This document shows, one piece after another, positions 26,420-34,950 of a stretch of 64,000 bases of DNA. Source of the DNA: JAFGJQ01 sp052034525. GTDB taxonomy: Bacteria > Planctomycetota > Phycisphaerae > UBA1845. How positions within the stretch are numbered: position 1 is the first letter of the stretch; each line of letters starts with the position of its first letter. Both the position numbers and the translations under genes were made by a program. The DNA lies in contig JBPOIK010000053.1 of the NCBI GenBank assembly GCA_052034525.1, positions 40,548 to 104,547 on the forward strand, written 5' to 3'. The notes beneath the pieces are model-generated. The model had not been told where the DNA came from and did no database searches. It was given only the letters and a program-made list of their open reading frames with translations.

Positions 26420-27616
26420 ATGCGAAACCACATGTGTATTGCGGGGGCCGGTATGCTGTTGTCGTGCCTGGCGACGCCCGCGTTGGCCGTCGGGTTTGAG
26501 AATCATCGGATTGTCGCTCACGCGGCGATGGAGTGTCTGCCGCAACCTATCGCCCCGCTGTTTGTGTCGCAGCGCCTGGCGTTTCTGGAACGCTCGCTGG
26601 AGCCGGCAACAATTTGGCCGCGAGACTCCGAGCTGCGCCGTCGCGAATGCTGGCACTATGTTCCGCTGGACCTGGCGGCGACCGGGCAGACCCGGACGGC
26701 CCGCCTGGAAGCAGCGGCCCGCTTCCCGCGCACGCCGGCCGGTGCTCGTGCCCTCTACAACGAGCACCACGTTCGCCTGGGTGGACGACTGCCCTGGGCC
26801 GTCGAAGAGCTGTACCAGGATCTGGTGGAAGCCTTTCGCAAAGGCGACGAGCAGGCCGTGCTGCGCGCCGCCGGGCACCTGACGCACTTCGTCGGTCAGT
26901 GCGCCTCACCCTTCAGCGCGACGGCCAACGCGGACGGACAGTTGACGGGCAACCTGCAGTTTGGCGCGCGACAGCTCGGGGAGGAACTGCACCCTCACCA
27001 GAACGTGCAGTATCGATTCGACATGGAACTGGTCAACCGGAACGGGTGCCGCTATCGCGAGCGGATCCGCCTCGGTCCGAACGACTATGAGCCGATGGAC
27101 GCCCCGTTGGACCGGGCTTTTCTGGTGCTTCTCGATTCGCTGGCCTGCCTGGACGAGCTTCTGACGGCCGACCGGGAGATTTTGTCGCAGTTGGCCGTAA
27201 CCGATGCCACGAGCTTCATTCGCCGGGCAAACGAGTATTACGTCCTGCTCGACGAACGGTGCGGCGACGTCCTCGTCGACCGGTTGCGGGCGGCCGCTCG
27301 GCTTGCCGGCGGGCTGATCGGAGGCGCCTGGGAGGCCGCGGGGCGCCCGGACGTGAATGCCATCCGGTCGCGCGGTCTGCCCGACGCGGCGGCGACCACG
27401 ACGGGAGAGCCGTCGACGGACGAGGCGGTCCGTCCGGCCGCGCCGCCGGCTCCGGAGGTCACGTTCGTCGGGAGCAAAGGGTCAAAAGTGTTTCATCGAA
27501 GCGATTGCCCCCACGCGGCACGCATCAAGAGCCAGAACCGCGTGGAGTTCCGAACGGCTGAGGAAGCCAGGCGGCAGGGCCGACACCCCTGCCGTACGTG
27601 CATGCCCGACGGCTGA
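26420..27616 (+). CDS. Secreted zinc-phospholipase C/S1-P1 nuclease-like protein with Ada-like zinc tail
   Basis: 398 residues from ATG 26420, which follows GGGAGGAAAGGG. Longer upstream frames lack this site. A signal peptide (MCIAGAGMLLSCLATPALA) precedes GFENHRIVAHAAMECLP, like the mature N-terminus of zinc-dependent phospholipase C and S1/P1 nucleases. LRAAGHLTHFVGQCASPFSA is the second His-rich helix of that fold. After an Ala/Pro/Thr linker the last 50 residues (FHRSDCPHAARI ... HPCRTCMP) form a Cys/His knuckle like the Ada metal-binding domain that ends many extracellular nucleases. The fold assignment is inference; the zinc tail is clearer. The gene ends just before a structured intergenic region. 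Confidence 0.65.
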   Translation: MRNHMCIAGAGMLLSCLATPALAVGFENHRIVAHAAMECLPQPIAPLFVSQRLAFLERSLEPATIWPRDSELRRRECWHYVPLDLAATGQTRTARLEAAARFPRTPAGARALYNEHHVRLGGRLPWAVEELYQDLVEAFRKGDEQAVLRAAGHLTHFVGQCASPFSATANADGQLTGNLQFGARQLGEELHPHQNVQYRFDMELVNRNGCRYRERIRLGPNDYEPMDAPLDRAFLVLLDSLACLDELLTADREILSQLAVTDATSFIRRANEYYVLLDERCGDVLVDRLRAAARLAGGLIGGAWEAAGRPDVNAIRSRGLPDAAATTTGEPSTDEAVRPAAPPAPEVTFVGSKGSKVFHRSDCPHAARIKSQNRVEFRTAEEARRQGRHPCRTCMPDG

Positions 27617-27663
27617 TCCGCCTGCCGCCGGCCCGGGGCGACCCCCCGCCTCGCAAAGCGCAA

Positions 27664-27720
27664 AAACGAATGAGATGGAAGATCGCCGTGGCGCTACGGC
27701 TCTTCCATCTCATTTCGTTT
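27664..27720. terminator. Long hairpin, probable bidirectional terminator
   Basis: Arms 27664-27682 and 27701-27720 pair over 19 bases with one extra base (core AATGAGATGGAAGA), and an inner GCCGT/ACGGC stem tightens the loop. On the minus strand it is followed by five T, so it can end transcription from the lysine-rich peptide gene. It also lies 47 bases after the plus-strand hydrolase gene. Confidence 0.7.
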
Positions 27721-27721
27721 G

Positions 27722-27741
27722 CAGTCTTGTAGACAAGACTG
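27722..27741. other. Perfect 8-bp hairpin with tetraloop next to the terminator
   Basis: CAGTCTTG-TAGA-CAAGACTG, a perfect palindromic stem one base from the long hairpin. Together with the GTCTCC/GGAGAC pair (27758-27763 with 27783-27788) and ACCTC/GAGGT (27796-27814) it makes the 3' region of the small minus-strand transcript highly folded. Confidence 0.65.
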
Positions 27742-27821
27742 ATCGGAGGCGATCCCTGTCTCCACTTACCGTGGCGCGTACCGGAGACCGGGCTCACCTC
27801 GCCGCAAGTGAGGTACGCCCG

Positions 27822-27911
27822 TCACTTCGCGGCTTTCTTTTTGCGTTTCTTCGCGGCCTTCTTTGCCTTTGCGGCGCCTTTCTTCTTGGCAGCCTTGCGC
27901 TTTTTCGCCAT
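27822..27911 (-). CDS. 29-residue Lys/Ala-rich peptide, histone H1 tail-like
   Basis: The peptide begins MAKKRKAAKKKGAAKAKK and ends AAK; only Met, Ala, Lys, Arg and Gly are used, and more than half of the residues are basic. The ATG at 27911 follows AAGGAGGTGATGTTC with ideal spacing, one of the best ribosome sites in the window. A second ATG six bases upstream overlaps that site and is unlikely. A TTGACA promoter lies just ahead and a strong hairpin terminator beyond, so this is a complete small unit. The composition matches the C-terminal arms of bacterial H1/HC-like and AlgP-like DNA-binding proteins, without any globular part. DNA or RNA compaction is an inference. Confidence 0.7.
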   Translation of the reverse strand: MAKKRKAAKKKGAAKAKKAAKKRKKKAAK

Positions 27912-27937
27912 GAACATCACCTCCTTTCTGATCGGAA

Positions 27938-27965
27938 ATGGTAGCAGGCCAAAAGCACCTGTCAA
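27938..27965 (-). promoter_or_regulatory. Promoter of the lysine-rich peptide gene
   Basis: Minus strand: TTGACA at 27960-27965, a 16-base spacer, and TACCAT at 27938-27943. Transcription would start near 27931, about 20 bases before the ATG, just enough room for the ribosome site. The DNA upstream is locally AT-rich (AATTATTTTGACA). Confidence 0.55.
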
Positions 27966-28792
27966 AATAATTCTGCAGATTGTCTCCAGTTTTGTATCGG
28001 CTGCGCCCCGGCCGTTTCTTCAGTTTTCGCGCCGAACGGCGCCGCGGGCGACATCGCGCACGCCGCAAATCCGCCGCGCGGAAAGCGGCGGACGCAACCC
28101 ACGGGAGATGACGGAACCCGGCACCCCACTTTTCATTCACGCTTCCTTACGGCGGTCCGAAACCCGTGCGCGGCCGCGCGGCGGAACGGGCGACGCCCCG
28201 CTTGCGGACTCCTGTAAGTGCCGAACCATGACACTTACGATTTTGAGGAAATGCCCGTTTCCAGCGTGAATTTCGCACTCTCTGCCGAATGCGGAATCTG
28301 GATTGCATGCCGCTCGATCGCGCGGCGGATGCTGTCTGATGTGCGATGACATGGTATCCGGAAACGCCGTCGTTGCCGCCGTTCCGCCGCCCGGACGCGC
28401 GTCGTACGGAGCGCCGCGTTCGCTGCAGAAGGAAATCGACATCACGCTTCTCCGTCCGTTGCGGCGGAACCGTCGCCATGGCCGCGAACGTCGCGCGCGG
28501 GGGGTTCCACTCGCCGGATCGCACCGGCGAAAAAAAACGGGAATTTTCCCCGCCGCGGGGCACGGCAGGGTCGAAATCCCGCGCAACGGCGAGTCCCGGC
28601 CCCGCGCGGCGATCCCGCGCTGCCTTCGCCGGAATCATTGTTCGGATCATCCGCCGTCCCGGATGGACACTCGCGCCGATGCCGAACGACTCGCTGCCCT
28701 GTGTTCCGGCATTCAACCCGGCCGATACCTCGGACAAGACGCAAACGATGGAGACAATTCGCACGATTCCGGCCGGCGGCCCCCGCAACTGC
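27966..28792. other. Gene-free region of about 830 bases
   Basis: No frame here has a convincing start or homology; the long open frames are the GC-rich kind expected by chance. Two perfect 7-base inverted repeats are visible: CCGCCGC/GCGGCGG near 28070-28095, and GTAAGTG (28214-28220) with CACTTAC (28232-28238). They could be operator or RNA structures. It separates the lysine-rich peptide from the end of the kinase gene. Confidence 0.5.
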
Positions 28793-31435
28793 TTACCGGT
28801 CCTCGCCCTCTCCGGGCTCGATCCACGGCGGCCAGGCGGGGTCGGCGTGCAGCCGCGCCTGAAGAACCTCGGCGAATCGGTAGTGGATGAACACGAACAC
28901 CCCCGTGCCTTTGCACGCCTGCAGCGCCAATCGGGCCTCGGACCGTCGCCCCAGGCCAAGCTCGCGCAGGGCGATCAGCAACGTCATCGCGCAGCGCACG
29001 CCGGGCGTCACCCGCGGCAGATCCAGCAGCGCGGTCGCGTGCATCCGACCGCTCAGGTACTCCAGGCACGGGCGGGTGAACGGATCGTCGGTTGGATCGG
29101 GTTGGGCGTCGTCCAGCCGCTGCCGCACCGCGTCCAGCGCCGCCAGCGCGGCGGCGGAGTCCCCCAGCAGCTCGGCCACCCCCGCCGCAATCAGGATGGC
29201 GGTGGTGTTCGTCTGGTGCTGTCGCAGGGTTTCGCGGCAGACCGTGCGGGCCTCATCGAGTCGGCCAACCTCCGCCAGCAGGATGGCCCGCTGCAGGGCC
29301 AGCGGGAAGAAGCTCGGCATGTCCGCACAGGCCGGCGTGATTTCCGCCAGGGCCGTCTGCAGGTCGCCCGCCTCGTGCAGGGCGATGACGCGGTGGTGGA
29401 CGAATCCGGGGTGTTCGGTGCCGGCGGCGGCACGGTCGAGTTCAATGGCGCGGGAGAGGTCTTCCGCGGCGCCCGCGTAATCGCCGACATAACGCCGCAA
29501 AATGCCTCGACGGCCGTAAACGTCGGCCAGGCGATCGCCGCCGATCTCCAGCGCGCGGTCCAGGTCCTCGCTGCAATGAGCCAGCCATTTGGCCGGATAC
29601 TCGCGCAGGTCCGGCTGCGTCGCGGCGTATGCGGCGGCGAACAGGTAGCCGGTGGCCCGCGCGGCATAGGCGCGGGCGGACTTGGGGCGGAAGATCACCC
29701 ACGCGTCGAAGTCGTCCAGCATCGGCTGGAGAGCCGCTCGATCGCCCTCGATCAGCAGTCGATGGCGGCGGAAGGTGGCTCGTGCTTCGATGGCCGGCGT
29801 GAAATCCGGCTGGATATCCAGCGCCCGGTCGTAGCAGGCGACGGGGTCCGCTCCGTCCAGATGCGTGAAAGCGTGGCCGCGGAGCAGCCAGCCCAGAGCG
29901 GTCTGAATGTGAGACTCGTCGTGCCGACGCAGAAAGCGCATGGCGTTCACGTCGTCGGTCATCTCGAAGTAGGCATAGGCCAGGCCCTGGCACGCTTCGA
30001 CGTTGTTCGGGCTGCGGCGCAGGGCCTCGGTGAGCGGTTCGATGGCGCGCTGCGGCTGCGCCGTCAGCAGGGGAATCAGCCCGCGATAGAGGTACAGCTC
30101 CGCCGTACGCACGCCCAGGGCGTCGGCACGATCCAGGTGCTTCGCGGCCGCGGACGGGTTGAAGTCCAGGAGCATGGCCGCCAATCCGTCCTGAAGACTG
30201 CGCCGGCCTTCCGCCCGCCGCATCTGTGTGCGAAGCACGATCGTTGTCGTCAGCAGGGCCGCCATTACGAGGACTGCCGCAACGCGAACACGATGCCGCC
30301 GCACGAAGCGGCCGATCCTCACGTGCAACGGCGTGCGGCGGGCCAGGATCGGTTCGCCGACCAGGAACCGTCGGCAGTCTTCCGCCACGTCGGCCGCCCG
30401 GGCGTAGCGATGGTCGGGATTCTTCCGCATGCACTTGCCGATGATGGTCTCCAGGTCGCGCGGAATGCCCGGTTGGACCTGGCCGAGCGGCTTCGGATCG
30501 GAAAACGCGATGCGGGTCAGAACGGCCTCGCGCGAGTCTCCGTCAAACGCCGGCCGCAGGGCGAGCAGTTCGTACAGGGTGGCCCCGAGCGAGTAGATGT
30601 CGGTGCGCCCGTCCAGTTGGGCGCGGCCGCCGCGGGCCTGCTCCGGCGACATGTATCGCGCGGTGCCGATGACGTCGCCGGAAAGGGTGATGGTCAATCG
30701 GGCGTCCGCCCGGGCCAGGCCGAAGTCGGTGATCCAGACATTGTCGCGTGCGTCGAGCAGGAGGTTTGACGGCTTCACGTCGCGGTGGATGATGCCCTCG
30801 CGATGGGCGTATTCCAGGGCGTCGGCCACCTGCCGGCCCCAGCGGGCGACGCGGCGGCAATAGTCGTGCCCGGGCCGCGTCCCTTCGGCGGCCAGACGTC
30901 GCAGATGATCCGCGAGCGACCGGCCCTCGATGTACTGCATCACGTAGAACCGGACGCCCTGTTCCTCTCCGACCGCGTGCACGGGCACGATGTTGGTGTG
31001 GTGCAGCCGGCCGGCTGTCTCGGCCTCGCGAAGGAATCGTTCCGGAGCGTTCGGCGAAAGCAGGGCGCCGGGCGGAAGAACCTTCAGCGCCACGCGGCGG
31101 TGCAGCGAGGTCTGCACGGCCTCGTAGACCACGCCCATGCCGCCCCGGCCGATCTCCCGCACGATGCGGTACTCGCCGAGCATGTGGCCGGACTCAAGCT
31201 TGCCCGCGTTCAGCGAACGGCTGGTAGCCTCGACGAACTCGAGGGTTTTGAAGACGCCGCGCAGCGCGTCGGCCAGGGACGGGTGTTCGCGGATGTACCG
31301 CTCCGGGTCCGGGCTGCCGCCCCGGGCCAGCTCCTCCAGGTATTCGTCCAGCACGGTCTCCAACGAGTCGCCGGGAACCGCCGCCGAGGGCGGGTCGGTC
31401 TGGGACGCATTCGGATCGGAAGGATCAGATGGCAT
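28793..31435 (-). CDS. Membrane Ser/Thr protein kinase with TPR sensor half
   Basis: 880 residues. Residues 1-85 are a soluble helical head. The Hanks-type kinase domain spans about 88-360. It has the glycine loop GRGGMGVVYEA (97-107), Lys118 in ALKVL, HRDVKPSN with catalytic Asp219, DFG at 237-239 and GTARYMSPEQARGG as activation segment. All catalytic residues are present. One membrane span lies at about 384-402. Beyond it are roughly 460 residues of tetratricopeptide-like repeats (e.g. ELYLYRGLIPLL, VEACQGLAYAYFEM), probably outside the cytoplasm. Its ATG overlaps the end of the sigma-factor gene by 11 bases, so the two are translationally coupled, a typical planctomycetal pair. The signal is unknown. 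Confidence 0.93.
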   Translation of the reverse strand: MPSDPSDPNASQTDPPSAAVPGDSLETVLDEYLEELARGGSPDPERYIREHPSLADALRGVFKTLEFVEATSRSLNAGKLESGHMLGEYRIVREIGRGGMGVVYEAVQTSLHRRVALKVLPPGALLSPNAPERFLREAETAGRLHHTNIVPVHAVGEEQGVRFYVMQYIEGRSLADHLRRLAAEGTRPGHDYCRRVARWGRQVADALEYAHREGIIHRDVKPSNLLLDARDNVWITDFGLARADARLTITLSGDVIGTARYMSPEQARGGRAQLDGRTDIYSLGATLYELLALRPAFDGDSREAVLTRIAFSDPKPLGQVQPGIPRDLETIIGKCMRKNPDHRYARAADVAEDCRRFLVGEPILARRTPLHVRIGRFVRRHRVRVAAVLVMAALLTTTIVLRTQMRRAEGRRSLQDGLAAMLLDFNPSAAAKHLDRADALGVRTAELYLYRGLIPLLTAQPQRAIEPLTEALRRSPNNVEACQGLAYAYFEMTDDVNAMRFLRRHDESHIQTALGWLLRGHAFTHLDGADPVACYDRALDIQPDFTPAIEARATFRRHRLLIEGDRAALQPMLDDFDAWVIFRPKSARAYAARATGYLFAAAYAATQPDLREYPAKWLAHCSEDLDRALEIGGDRLADVYGRRGILRRYVGDYAGAAEDLSRAIELDRAAAGTEHPGFVHHRVIALHEAGDLQTALAEITPACADMPSFFPLALQRAILLAEVGRLDEARTVCRETLRQHQTNTTAILIAAGVAELLGDSAAALAALDAVRQRLDDAQPDPTDDPFTRPCLEYLSGRMHATALLDLPRVTPGVRCAMTLLIALRELGLGRRSEARLALQACKGTGVFVFIHYRFAEVLQARLHADPAWPPWIEPGEGEDR

Positions 31436-32039
31436 CGCCCAGCAGCTCCCGCAGACGGATCAGCGCCCGCACGCACAGACTGCGCACGGCACGCTCCGAC
31501 CGGTCCATCTTCGCGGCTGCTTCGGCGACATTCAACTGATGGAAATACCGCAGCGAAATGGCTTCGCGCTGATCGGCACTGAGCCGATCGAGGGCCCGCT
31601 TGAGCAGACGCTCCCGTTCGGCCAGATCCACAACCTGACTGGGGCTGGCGGACGTGGCGGCCAGGGCCTCGAACAGGCGGGTCATGGACGCGTCGCCGCC
31701 CAGATCGCCGGCACGCACTTCACGCCCGCGTTTGAGCGTCTGAAACGCCCGCCGGTCCGCGTCGCAGATGCGATGAACGGCGATCCGGCGCAACCACGCG
31801 AAGAAACTGTCATGCCCGCGGTCAACGAACTGATCGATGCTGCCCAAAGCATCCAGGTAAACCTGCTGCATGATGTCCTGCGACTCCAGCCGCTGACGGA
31901 GTTTGTCGCCCAGCTCCGCCCGGACAGACTCCAGAAGTCGCCGGCTGTGGATTTCCAGCAGTTGGCTCATGGCGGATTCATCCCGGGCCCGGGCTCGGTC
32001 GATCAGGCAACGAAGCTCGCATGAATCGTCGGTCGCCAC
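31425..32039 (-). CDS. ECF-type RNA polymerase sigma factor
   Basis: 204 residues. Region 2 includes LRQRLESQDIMQQVYLDAL and FFAWLRRIAVHRICDADRR; region 4 includes LDRLSADQREAISLRYFHQLNVAEAAAKMDRSE, the helix-turn-helix that reads -35 DNA. This is the planctomycetal ECF form with SQDIMQ(Q/E)V. The GTG start follows AGGAGGT with a spacing of 7. The kinase gene begins inside its last codons, which suggests that the kinase controls this factor by phosphorylation in place of a classical anti-sigma factor. That control is inference from gene order in related genomes. Confidence 0.92.
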   Translation of the reverse strand: MATDDSCELRCLIDRARARDESAMSQLLEIHSRRLLESVRAELGDKLRQRLESQDIMQQVYLDALGSIDQFVDRGHDSFFAWLRRIAVHRICDADRRAFQTLKRGREVRAGDLGGDASMTRLFEALAATSASPSQVVDLAERERLLKRALDRLSADQREAISLRYFHQLNVAEAAAKMDRSERAVRSLCVRALIRLRELLGDAI

Positions 32040-32147
32040 AATGGCACCTCCTGCTTCTTCAGCGGCTTGCCGGTGACCGCGCTTCGGAGCCGATGGCTTG
32101 ACCGACGGCTCGCCGCCGTCGACTGCCCGGGCGGCCTGCCAGACAAA

Positions 32148-32180
32148 GGGCCGGGTGGGGTGTTCGCCCCGGCCCGGCCC
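32148..32180 (-). terminator. Terminator of the zinc-ribbon gene
   Basis: GGGCCGGG / CCCGGCCC stem of 8 pairs with an inner GGGG/CCCC pairing, followed on the minus strand by TTT. It lies about 30 bases beyond the stop of the gene at 32209. Confidence 0.6.
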
Positions 32181-32208
32181 TGGTTTCCGTCTGGTTGGAC
32201 GCGGCCCT

Positions 32209-32547
32209 CTACCGTCCGCGCGACCGGTAGCAGTCGCGGCAGTACACCGGCCGACCGCTCGTGGGCTTGAACGGCACAGTCGTCACCGCGCCGCACTCCG
32301 CGCACGTGACCTCATACGATTCACGCTGCGGACGGCCAAAGCCGCTCCGACCGCCGCCGCCACCACCGCCACCGCCCGAGCGGCCACCGCCGCCACCGCC
32401 TTGCGTTTTGCGCTTCTCGCGGCACTGACGGCACCGCTTCGGCTCATTGGTGAAGCCGCGTTCCGCATACCGCTGCTGGTCTGCCGCCGAGTGAACAAAC
32501 TCCGCGCCGCAGTCCGCGCACACAATCACCTTGTCTTCGTACGACAC
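32209..32547 (-). CDS. Double zinc-ribbon protein with poly-Gly linker
   Basis: 112 residues from a GTG after GGGAGG. An N-terminal zinc ribbon (VCADCGAEFVHSAADQQRYAERG ... CRQCREKRK) is of the zf-trcl type. A linker of about 20 residues is almost only Gly with Arg/Ser. The second ribbon has VTCAECGAVTTVPFKPTSGRPVYCRDCY, the CxxC-x-CxxC module common in planctomycetes and other environmental bacteria. Both modules keep all four Cys. RG/RGG-like elements in the linker suggest nucleic-acid binding. The gene has its own possible promoter (32737-32765) and a terminator. Molecular function unknown. Confidence 0.85.
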   Translation of the reverse strand: MSYEDKVIVCADCGAEFVHSAADQQRYAERGFTNEPKRCRQCREKRKTQGGGGGGRSGGGGGGGGGRSGFGRPQRESYEVTCAECGAVTTVPFKPTSGRPVYCRDCYRSRGR

Positions 32548-33075
32548 GCCTGGATCCTCCCTTTGGATGGGCCATACACCGGCCCCGGACCGTGCGGAAT
32601 GCCCGATGGGAAAGGAAGCGAGAAGTGGGACGGTCCTGTTTGAGGAGGATCGGCCATGCTCCTGCGATGACCCTTTTTACCCGGGCGACCCGCATATACC
32701 TGTTGGCCCTCAATCCGCTATTACGGGCCCCAGCGCAGTATCCACGAGCGGCTTGCCCCGGTCAATAGAGTGCCGAAGCCCCTTCTTCCACCGCGATTTG
32801 CATATAATCGATAGCATGTGGCATATTATGAACCGAGATTTCCGCAAATCTCCGGTTCTGAGCGCTCGATCGGGCTTGGCTCATGCGGCATGTCTGGCAT
32901 AAAAGCAACCGGGAGCGTGGGCCGGAATAACCTCATGAAACCGCCAGACGATTGTGCGGGATCTCGGCATGAGAAAACGGCTGGTGAGGGATGGAGGACG
33001 ACGACCAAAGCAAGGGCGGGCGATACGGGAACGCGCACCTCGTTCCACCTCCCTCCGCGACCCAACAGCATCTCG
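32548..33075. other. Intergenic region with long leader and a hairpin
   Basis: About 530 bases between two minus-strand genes. It holds the candidate promoter at 32737-32765 and a strong hairpin at 32831-32857 (AACC-GAGATTT, loop CCGC, AAATCTCCGGTT, one bulged base), which may end the Hpt transcript. A perfect TATAAT is present on the plus strand at 32803-32808 but without a -35 or a gene to serve. No coding frame is convincing. Confidence 0.5.
32737..32765 (-). promoter_or_regulatory. Candidate promoter for the zinc-ribbon gene
   Basis: Minus strand TTGACC (32760-32765), 17-base spacer, GATACT (32737-32742). It would produce a leader of about 180 bases before the GTG at 32547. Confidence 0.4.
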
Positions 33076-33408
33076 TCAATCGAGGCGGACCACCACGCGG
33101 GAAATGAGATTCCGCAATTCGTCCAGATCCCGACGGACGGCTTCCAGATCGCCGGAGACGCTGTCCCGTTCCATCTGGGCGGCCAACTCGGAGAGAATTG
33201 CGTATCCGTGTCCGCCGCCGCTGCCTTTGAGCCGGTGGGCGGCCGTCTGGAGAGCCTGGATATCCCCGGCGGCCAGAGCTTGCTCCATGGATTCCAGCCG
33301 CTGACCGAGGCCGGCGACGAACTCATGCACGATCTTCTCAAAGGACGCATCCTCCCGCACCAGGTCGGAGGGAATGGGATCGTCCGGTCTTCTGCTCTCG
33401 TCCGTCAC
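33076..33408 (-). CDS. Single-domain histidine phosphotransfer (Hpt) protein
   Basis: 110 residues from a GTG that follows GGAGG by 7 bases; the longer frame upstream has no such site. The phosphorylatable His lies in TAAHRLKGSGGGHGYAIL, the Hpt signature (HxLKG), within a four-helix bundle (FEKIVHEFVAGLGQRLESM before it, LSELAAQMERDS after it). It should relay phosphate between a hybrid kinase and a response regulator. No kinase or regulator gene is adjacent, so it is an orphan Hpt. The family assignment is firm; the partners are unknown. Confidence 0.88.
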   Translation of the reverse strand: MTDESRRPDDPIPSDLVREDASFEKIVHEFVAGLGQRLESMEQALAAGDIQALQTAAHRLKGSGGGHGYAILSELAAQMERDSVSGDLEAVRRDLDELRNLISRVVVRLD

Positions 33409-33726
33409 AGCGCATCCTCCAGCACGGGCTCTACGCGAGATTATCGACACATTCGCACGCCCGCTTGCCTTCCCACTGCTCGCTCGTAGAACAGGGCACC
33501 CCTCGCCGTGCGCGCCGCACCCGGCGCGGAACAGATCCGCCATGCCCCTTTCGAGGCACGCGGGAGGCGAGTACGATCTCCCGGCCAGGAGTCCGGGAGG
33601 GACGGACCCCGCCGTCCGCACTGGATGGATTGGCCGGAAAACGGACTCCCGTCAGGCTGATTATCGGCCGGATACGGCTTGAGACACGGTTGGTCAGCGG
33701 TCGAGCGTAAGACAGGAATTCCCGCC
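33409..33726. other. Divergent intergenic region
   Basis: About 320 bases between the Hpt gene (minus) and the unknown gene at 33727 (plus). It must hold both promoters, but I cannot pick out convincing boxes. Confidence 0.5.
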
Positions 33727-34731
33727 ATGACGCTCAGCGGCATCACAATCGAGTCCGGCGACGGCGGCGGAGAGTCGCTGGCGGCGGCGCTACAGGCCGT
33801 GTTGCGCTGGGGCGGATTGGAGCTGGATGAATACACCCTCAGCGCAATTCTGGGACTGTCCTTTCTGGTGGCCGTTCCGCGCGACGGCGAAACACCCGAA
33901 GGGGGTGAGACGCTGGCCCGGGACTGGAATCTGCCGGCGGCGGCCCGACTGGTCGGCCTGGAGCTGCGGCCGCTCCATCCTCCGGAGGCGGCCTGCGGAC
34001 TGGCGGACGTGGAGGCGTTTGCCGGGCATTTTCTGGACAGCTACGTGCCGCTGATCCGCGATGCGCTGAACCACGGCCAGCCCGTTCTGGCCTGGCAGGG
34101 CTGGCCGGAGGACTTGGCCCGACAATGGGGAATCATCACCGCGTCGGGCCGCGAGGGCTTGGGCCTGTCGGGCGTGGTGCTGCGTGGCGAAGGAGACGTT
34201 CTGCCGCTGACCGCGCCGGCCGTGCAGTGCTACGTGGTGGAGTCCGCCTCGGGCGTGCGGGAGCCTCCTGTGGTGGAAGCGGTCCGATTCGCCGTCGAGG
34301 CGGCGGAGACGGCGATGTTCGATCGCATCGATCCCGGTTTTGGCGTAGTGTCGGGGCCTGCGGCGTACGAGGCATGGTCGGCGTGGCTGCGGCGGACGGA
34401 CCCGCCCATCCGCGATACCCGGGCGGCGGCGATTCTGGTAGCCCGCCTGGCCCGCACGGTGACCAACGCCCGGCGGTTGGCCCAAGGATACCTGGAACTC
34501 TGCCGCGATCGGCTGGATGTCCGGGTCCATCCGGCCCTGGATGAAATCGTGGAGCGGTTACGATCGCCCATCGCGATCCTGTCGGTACACCGGGTGATCA
34601 CGGGCAATGAAGAGTTGATTCGCTCGGCGTCCGGTCGTGAAATGCTGGCGGAGGACATTCGGGCCGCCCAACAGGCGGAGCGGGCGGTCGCCGACGCGTT
34701 GCGGCTCTTCCGGGCGGAGTTGGGCTCGTGA
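33727..34731 (+). CDS. Protein of unknown function, 334 residues
   Basis: The ATG at 33727 follows ACAGGAA by 8 bases and was preferred to an in-frame start 48 bases upstream. The first half reads like a papain-like or BtrH-N-like fold (SLAAALQAVLRWGGLELDEYTLSAILGLSFLVAV; then PVLAWQGWPEDLARQWGIITA), but no catalytic Cys is seen there. The second half is helical and Arg/Ala-rich (TRAAAILVARLARTVTNARRLAQGYLE). There is no signal peptide or membrane segment. I cannot assign a family with confidence. It is followed by a lipoprotein gene after 219 bases. Confidence 0.7.
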   Translation: MTLSGITIESGDGGGESLAAALQAVLRWGGLELDEYTLSAILGLSFLVAVPRDGETPEGGETLARDWNLPAAARLVGLELRPLHPPEAACGLADVEAFAGHFLDSYVPLIRDALNHGQPVLAWQGWPEDLARQWGIITASGREGLGLSGVVLRGEGDVLPLTAPAVQCYVVESASGVREPPVVEAVRFAVEAAETAMFDRIDPGFGVVSGPAAYEAWSAWLRRTDPPIRDTRAAAILVARLARTVTNARRLAQGYLELCRDRLDVRVHPALDEIVERLRSPIAILSVHRVITGNEELIRSASGREMLAEDIRAAQQAERAVADALRLFRAELGS

Positions 34732-34950
34732 CGAGGCCGATGCGGCACCCCGTCGCGCCCGACCAAAGAAAAAGCCAGCAGTCCACGATTCGTCTTTTCA
34801 TGCACGATGGCAAATGACGTTTGAGAGAATCGTGAATCCCGCTGGCTGATGGTAGTATCGGCGGACGCCGGAATGAACTTGAGCCGGTTCGCGTAGACTC
34901 TGTTACGCCGTGCGTGCGGTCCGGACCGTGCGAGAAGAAGAGGGCGCGCC

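Noticed and set aside
28346..30769. 807-codon plus-strand frame
   Set aside because: Antisense to the kinase TPR region; starts in a gene-free area without a ribosome site.
32803..32808. Perfect TATAAT as a plus-strand promoter
   Set aside because: There is no -35 element at a suitable distance and no plus-strand gene downstream.
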